Shown: positions 58,966 through 64,000 of the stretch, piece after piece | Layout: each line of letters starts with the position of its first letter | Position numbering within the stretch: the first letter of the stretch is position 1 | Origin: Gordionus sp. m RMFG-2023 | Lineage: Eukaryota; Nematomorpha; Gordioida; Chordodea; Parachordodidae | NCBI RefSeq assembly: GCF_954871325.1 | Contig: NC_088777.1 | Span: 3,722,509 to 3,786,508, forward strand | Length of the DNA: 64,000 bases | Direction: 5' to 3' | The notes under the pieces: generated by a model | The model's database searches: none | Seen by the model: only the letters and a program-made list of their open reading frames with translations | What the model was told of the DNA's origin: nothing | Position numbers and translations under genes: made by a program

Positions 58966-60748
58966 AATAATATAGATATATACAATTTTAATTTGCACTT
59001 TTTACATATTGAAATAATAAAGGTTATATAAAATTTTTGCGACAAGAAAATTTACGAAAAGCTCATTATAAAGTTTAAAGGTCATTAAATTATATTACAA
59101 AAAGTAAAAGAAAGAAAAATATAAAATTTTTTATATTCAAATTATTATCTAATTAACAGAATATATCGAATAATTTAATTTTTATAATCTATTATATATA
59201 TATATCTTAAAAAATTGAAACTTCAATTAATAGAAAATATATTGAACTGATTTAGAATATATATCCTATTCTTTATGTGTTTTAAAAAAAAAAAATTATA
59301 TCCATTAAATTTTTTAATTTTTATACCTAAAATAAAAGTTAGTCATATGGCTCCTAGTTTCTAAATAAATAAATAAATTGACGCCAATTTATTGATTATA
59401 TTTTAAAACTTTTTCAAGGCCCGACCCGAATTTTTTTTTTAAAAAAAAGCCAACCCGATCCGAACATACTTTTGCAGATTTCTAGAAATTAGTATTAAAT
59501 AAATTTATTTGCAATTTTGCCAAATAACTTTAACATCTTATTTCTTTTATTCAAATTAAATGTTTTAACGTTTTAAGTCAACTTTAAGATTAAAGTTTCA
59601 AAAATTTTGTTTAACTTTTTTTTCAATTTTTTCTACATTATTATTTTGTATATAATATATAATCGAAAAAAATCTTTTTCATTTATGAATATATCTTATT
59701 TTTAGTTGCCGAAAAATTATTTACTCTCGATATGATATTATAAAAATAACAAAAAAACGTGTGCGCATGCGCCTCTCGCCTACTTAAACTAAGCATTTGC
59801 AGCTTACCTTTGGCATTTATAGTTTACCTAATGTATTTGTAGTTTGAGTCACACCCCATAATATTTTATATCATTTACATAAAAAGTTAAGATTTTTTTA
59901 AATTTTCTTAAGTAACAACAGTGATATAAATATTTGTGACAATCACATTCGCAAAAATGTTGTGTAAATAAAATAAATAATTTTTAAATTTTTAAATCAA
60001 AAACTGAGTATAAATTTAAAAACCAGTTATCTATAATTTGCAAGCATATAGGCAAAAATACGAATCTAGTATGGTGTCTAAATTAATTTATATTAAGAGC
60101 CATGATCCCTTCTTATCTTTTCAAAGACTTTACTAGTAGTCTAAGGGAGGTGGGTGGGGGAAGGGTAAAAGAATCGAAGAAGGATCAGTGACGCCACCAA
60201 TTTATTTCTCTATGAAAATTAAACTCTGTTCATCTCAATACTATAATATTTTATGCCATAGTTATTTAGTTGTATTTATAATTAAATTTATCTTTGAAAT
60301 TAGATGATCAAATTCTTGGGGTTATAAAAAAAAAATCGTAAGAAATCTATTATTTGCTAAAAAGATTTAAAACTATAAAAAATTTTGTTTTACTCACTCA
60401 AAAATTAAATCATTATATCGTGGTCAACACTGCAGGCCTCTTAAATACATTTTTTTGGATAAATTGGTTCATCTCTATATGCCAGCTATCATATTTCAAA
60501 AATTCGTGTACAAATAACTAAAAAACTTTTTTTATTTTTATCGATTAGCAATAACCAACACATAAGGAAGGGAAAAACAATTCATCTTAAACCTGGTAAC
60601 TGATCAAAATTGAATATTATTTTTTTAGGGGCAGTGTCTATATTGAGTCTCAGAAGATGTATTCCTGATATACAAATCTGGACTCTATGGAAGTAATTTT
60701 ATATATAGAGCGTTGATATATGAGAACCCATTTTATAACGATATGAAG
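58966..60748. other. AT-rich intergenic DNA with transposon-end scraps
   Basis: No gene is supported. A GGCCCGACCCGAA scrap near 59418 belongs to the GGCCCGG family, and GGATCAGTGACGCCACC near 60182 looks like a hAT end without a partner. Confidence 0.35.
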
Positions 60749-61035
60749 TAGTGATCTGAATAGGTCCTAATCAAGCCCGACCCCGGTCTGGAATAATTTT
60801 AAGAAAGGTTTAGCCAGCCCGGTCCGAACCTGAAATTTTTTTTTAAAAAATTTACCAACCCGGCCCGGCCCGAATTTATTTGAATAAATTAATTTTTATA
60901 ATAACTCAAAATAAAGGACATATGTTATAAGTCGTTTAGCCCGACCAGGCTCGAATTTTTTAAAAAATATTAAGCCCGGTACGGTCCAAACCCTATTATT
61001 TTAAATAGAATTATGCCCAACTTTGCAGACTCTAA
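60749..61035. mobile_element. GGCCCGG-family hAT-like relic
   Basis: Left TAGTGATCTGAATAGGTCC and right TTGCAGACTCTAA are worn inverted ends. The interior has many AGCCCGGTCCGAACC / CCGGCCCGGCCCG words. No frame was found. Confidence 0.5.
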
Positions 61036-61449
61036 TATGAAGTTTTATATGATTCTCTAAAAGAATTATAATGTTAATATTTGTTCTTTCTTCTAAAATC
61101 TTTTTATATTATATCTTAAAATGCGATTCATTAATGCAACTGTAAAAAATCTTGTACATTACCTTGTTTTTATTTGAGATCATATAATTATTTTTCAAAT
61201 TTAATTTAATAGTTGAAGTTCTCCAGCTTCTATTTTTTTATATTAGCTTGAATCTAGGAAAATAATTTCCCGGAAAAAAAAAATTGCCAAATAAAATATT
61301 TAAAATTTTTTGAGAAAATCAAACAAAATAAAAATTCCTGTAAAATTTATCCTAATAATTTTTCCCAAATATAATTGGTCAACAAAATTATAAATAATAA
61401 CTAATAATTAATATTAAAACCTAACCAATTTAAATTATTAATTAACTCT

Positions 61450-61621
61450 TAGTGTTGTTTAACTCCCTAATTTTAGTCAACTATAAAACAGTATAGCTAC
61501 GTTTTTATTCAAAAATATTCAAATCAATCTTCATGTTGACACTCAACTAGAAGCTTAATTTTTTTAAGCTTTGACTAAGCCATAATAGAGATAGTCAAAG
61601 TTAGGTAATTTAACAACACTA
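61450..61621. mobile_element. GTGTTGTTAAA-family miniature element, divergent
   Basis: Ends TAGTGTTGTTTAACTCCC and TAATTTAACAACACTA, with inner complementary parts TTAGTCAACTATAA and ATAGTCAAAGTTAGG. The 172-bp interior differs from the 210-bp members. Confidence 0.65.
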
Positions 61622-62240
61622 AAACCTAGCCAATATAATGTATAATGTTATGGTCTTAATCCAGAACCTAGGTTTGGTGAAAATTAAACAAAACAAATAT
61701 TTATAAAATAAACGAAATTGGATACCTAGTCTCCGAGATGTTAAGCAAAATATTATTATAAACTAAGGTAATGATAATGGCCATCCCAGATTTTTTTTAT
61801 TTTAACCCGGATTTAAAAATTCATACCATATTTTGACCCCAATTTGCACTACTTTAAATTAAATTAAAAAAAAAATTTTTTTTACATTCATATTTCCCTC
61901 GAACATTTGAGGTTTTAAATGATAAAAAAAAAGTTAAAAAATTTTTACACAAATAATTAATCTTTCATATATATATCTTGAAATTTTTAGAAATATATTT
62001 AAAAAATTTAATCAAGTTGGAGGAAATAGGCTTTTCACAAAGTCTGTAAAAATAGTTAACCAATTTTTCAATTGGTATAATTTGGGTTTGACTAAACTGC
62101 AAATACCTATGTAAACTGCAAATGCCTAGGTTAAATAATATTCATTTAAACTCTATTAATAGAAGCGAGATTCATTTTCATATGATATAAATAACTTATG
62201 AAAAAATTAAATTGTAATATAATATTAATTTTAAATTTTG
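61622..62240. other. AT-rich intergenic DNA
   Basis: Nothing supportable was found here. Confidence 0.4.
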
Positions 62241-62338
62241 ATGATATTAAATAAGCAAGTTGGCGTTATTATTGTCCATAATATACATTTTGAAATCATA
62301 AACGCCATCTTGCGGATTAAATAATATTGTAATTTAAA
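62241..62338. mobile_element. 98-bp palindromic miniature element
   Basis: Inverted ends ATTAAATAAGCAAGTTGGCG and CGCCATCTTGCGGATTAAAT surround a short AT loop. It is a relative of 20835-20936. Confidence 0.6.
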
Positions 62339-62634
62339 ATGTAATTGTAATTATTTTTAATATGATAAGGAAATGCCACAACTAGTAGTTCATGGTTTAT
62401 ATATAATTTTTACGAGTTATTTATAATCTGTTAAAGTAGGCACGGAGTAAAGAAGACACAAATTATATAAAAATTTATGAAATTTATGAAATTTTTATTT
62501 ATTTAAAGATTTCCTTTGAATCTAATAAATTTTACCTCTATATATACTTTTACAAAATTTAATATAAATTGTTAAATAAAAAATAATTTTTTTTATATTA
62601 TAAAATAATATATATTATCAAATCAAAAACAGAG

Positions 62635-62886
62635 TTAGGACTACAAGTTCCCAAAAAACATGAATAATTGTATTTTAAAAATAGGTAATATTTTGTTTTG
62701 AAATAATAATATTCTTTAGGTTCTGATGTAAGGGCTCTTATTTTGCCGCCAATATTTTATAAAAATTTTAAAGTTCAACTTGACATATGTCCAACGTTTT
62801 GTAAAATAAAATTTTTTTCTCGGCTATGTCAATCAGATTAAAATTAAAATTTTTTTGGAAATGAAGATACGCATGTGTAGTCCTAA
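62635..62886. mobile_element. miniature element with TTAGGACTACA ends
   Basis: TTAGGACTACAAG on the left and TGTAGTCCTAA on the right form a perfect 11-bp inverted repeat, 252 bp apart. No frame and no clear target duplication were found. Confidence 0.6.
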
Positions 62887-63323
62887 TTAAGGATTTCCCT
62901 AATGACCAAGACACAGAAGTTAAACCATTTATGATCTAATGATAAATTAGCAGACTCCAGGATTTTTTGTATTCTAGCCCTTGTAAGAGAACGGCTAATA
63001 GCTGAATTAATTTCTGAATGTCTGCTTTTACTATATATACAATAAAGACAATGTCTCACTTTAATGTGGTTTATATGTTACAGCCAATTCGATGACCTAT
63101 GGTAACTCTTAATTATTCATCTGATAATAGGTTACCACTTGGTAATGCTTCTAACCATTCATAACCACTAGTATAGACAGCATTTTGTAATAGTTGAATA
63201 TACTCCAATATTTAAAAAAAATTAATTAAAGGTTAAAAAATTGATTGATGTGTTAAGATTGTGGGTAAAACAGCTTCAAGTGGAGCTAAAGGTACCCAAG
63301 CTGTCAAGACCTAATAATTTAAA

Positions 63324-63488
63324 ATGTTATCTTTAAAAGTGATAAAAGAAGATATATTTAGTTTGTTCATCAAACGCGATGCTAAAAATGATGAAAGAGA
63401 TATAAGATTTAATGGAAGTAAATCAAGTTTACAATATTGTCTACCGTTATTAAAAATTGCCCAAGATGATATGGGCAAAAGATTTTGA
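63324..63488 (+). other. 54-residue open frame of unknown nature
   Basis: ATG to TGA encodes a hydrophilic peptide including SLKVIKEDIFSLFIKRDAKN and LPLLKIAQDDMGKRF. Its residue mix looks more protein-like than the AT-rich noise around it. No family is recognised. It could be an exon of a gene continuing past the window or a relic. Confidence 0.3.
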
Positions 63489-64000
63489 GGAAATATTTTC
63501 TTATGAATATAATTGAGACTTTTTTTGGTATTTCAGAACTTATGGATTAAGGGTTCAACACAAATTTTGTCACACATATTAAAGTATATTATTTATTTGT
63601 GGTTGAAAGGTTTTAAATTCTCTTTCATAAATTAATTCCAACTCCCATTAAAAATACTAATCTCCCTTCCTTATCTATACTAAGAATGGGATAATATTAT
63701 TAAAAAATAATATTAAAATTACTGATTATTATAATTACGAATACCACATCAATAAATATTTTATTAATTATTGTAAATAATTCTTATTATATGCATACTT
63801 TAATGCTCTTCACAAATAAATAGTAAACAGTATTTTTAAAAGAATTAAATATACTTCTAAATGCCTTTTGAAGGTTTAAACTACTAATCTTTGAAGAGAA
63901 GTTTGTTCTTACATAGAGAGCATATTGCACTGATCATTGTATAGTTACTTCATCCGTTTGACATAAGGTAAAAGGGATAGGTTCTAAATCGCTAAAACAA
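63489..64000. other. AT-rich DNA at window end
   Basis: Nothing supportable was found here. Confidence 0.4.

Noticed and set aside
1-64000. CRISPR arrays, rRNA, bacterial operons or long terminal repeats
   Set aside because: No regularly spaced short repeats with unique spacers, no rRNA-like conserved stretch, and no pair of long direct repeats flanking a coding core was seen. The direct repeats found are either tandem or 400 bp and non-coding.

Overview
The window is very AT-rich, gene-poor animal (metazoan) DNA. The evidence is spliced GT-AG genes for a TFIID WD40 subunit (TAF5), a Rad60/NFATC2IP-type double SUMO-like protein, and an AGC/PKC-like kinase. ZMYM1-type hAT transposons and degenerate non-LTR reverse transcriptases fit an invertebrate, but no lineage can be fixed from sequence alone. 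There is no bacterial operon structure, rRNA, CRISPR array or recognisable intact tRNA gene.

Layout: the 3' end of TAF5 (+, 153-3475) converges on a complete-looking two-exon NFATC2IP/Rad60-like gene (-, 5771-8974). Both have their main intron filled with hAT-type DNA transposons. From 10.7 to 17.3 kb lies one large ZMYM1-type hAT element. A 3.5 kb hairpin element made of inverted tandem arrays has inserted into it. From 19 to 21.5 kb are nested non-autonomous elements, one of which carries a tRNA-Arg-like module. A second copy of that module-bearing element is at 32.9 kb in the opposite orientation. From 22.7 to 24.6, 48.1 to 50.4 and 55.8 to 57.3 kb are three decayed copies of one reverse-transcriptase family. 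From 26.3 to 28.6 kb are a 220-250 bp tandem array and a small duplicated secreted-peptide gene with an 18-24 bp micro-exon. From 39.3 to 42.9 kb is a decayed intron-bearing PKC-like kinase gene with an inverted extra copy of one kinase exon. The rest is AT-rich intergenic DNA with scattered miniature inverted-repeat elements.

The host genes do not form a pathway: TAF5 acts in RNA polymerase II initiation and the NFATC2IP-like protein in SUMO-linked genome maintenance. The strongest structural signal is transposon layering. Seven elements end in perfect 8-bp target duplications and an eighth in a 7/8 one, so insertion order can be read directly at three nested sites.
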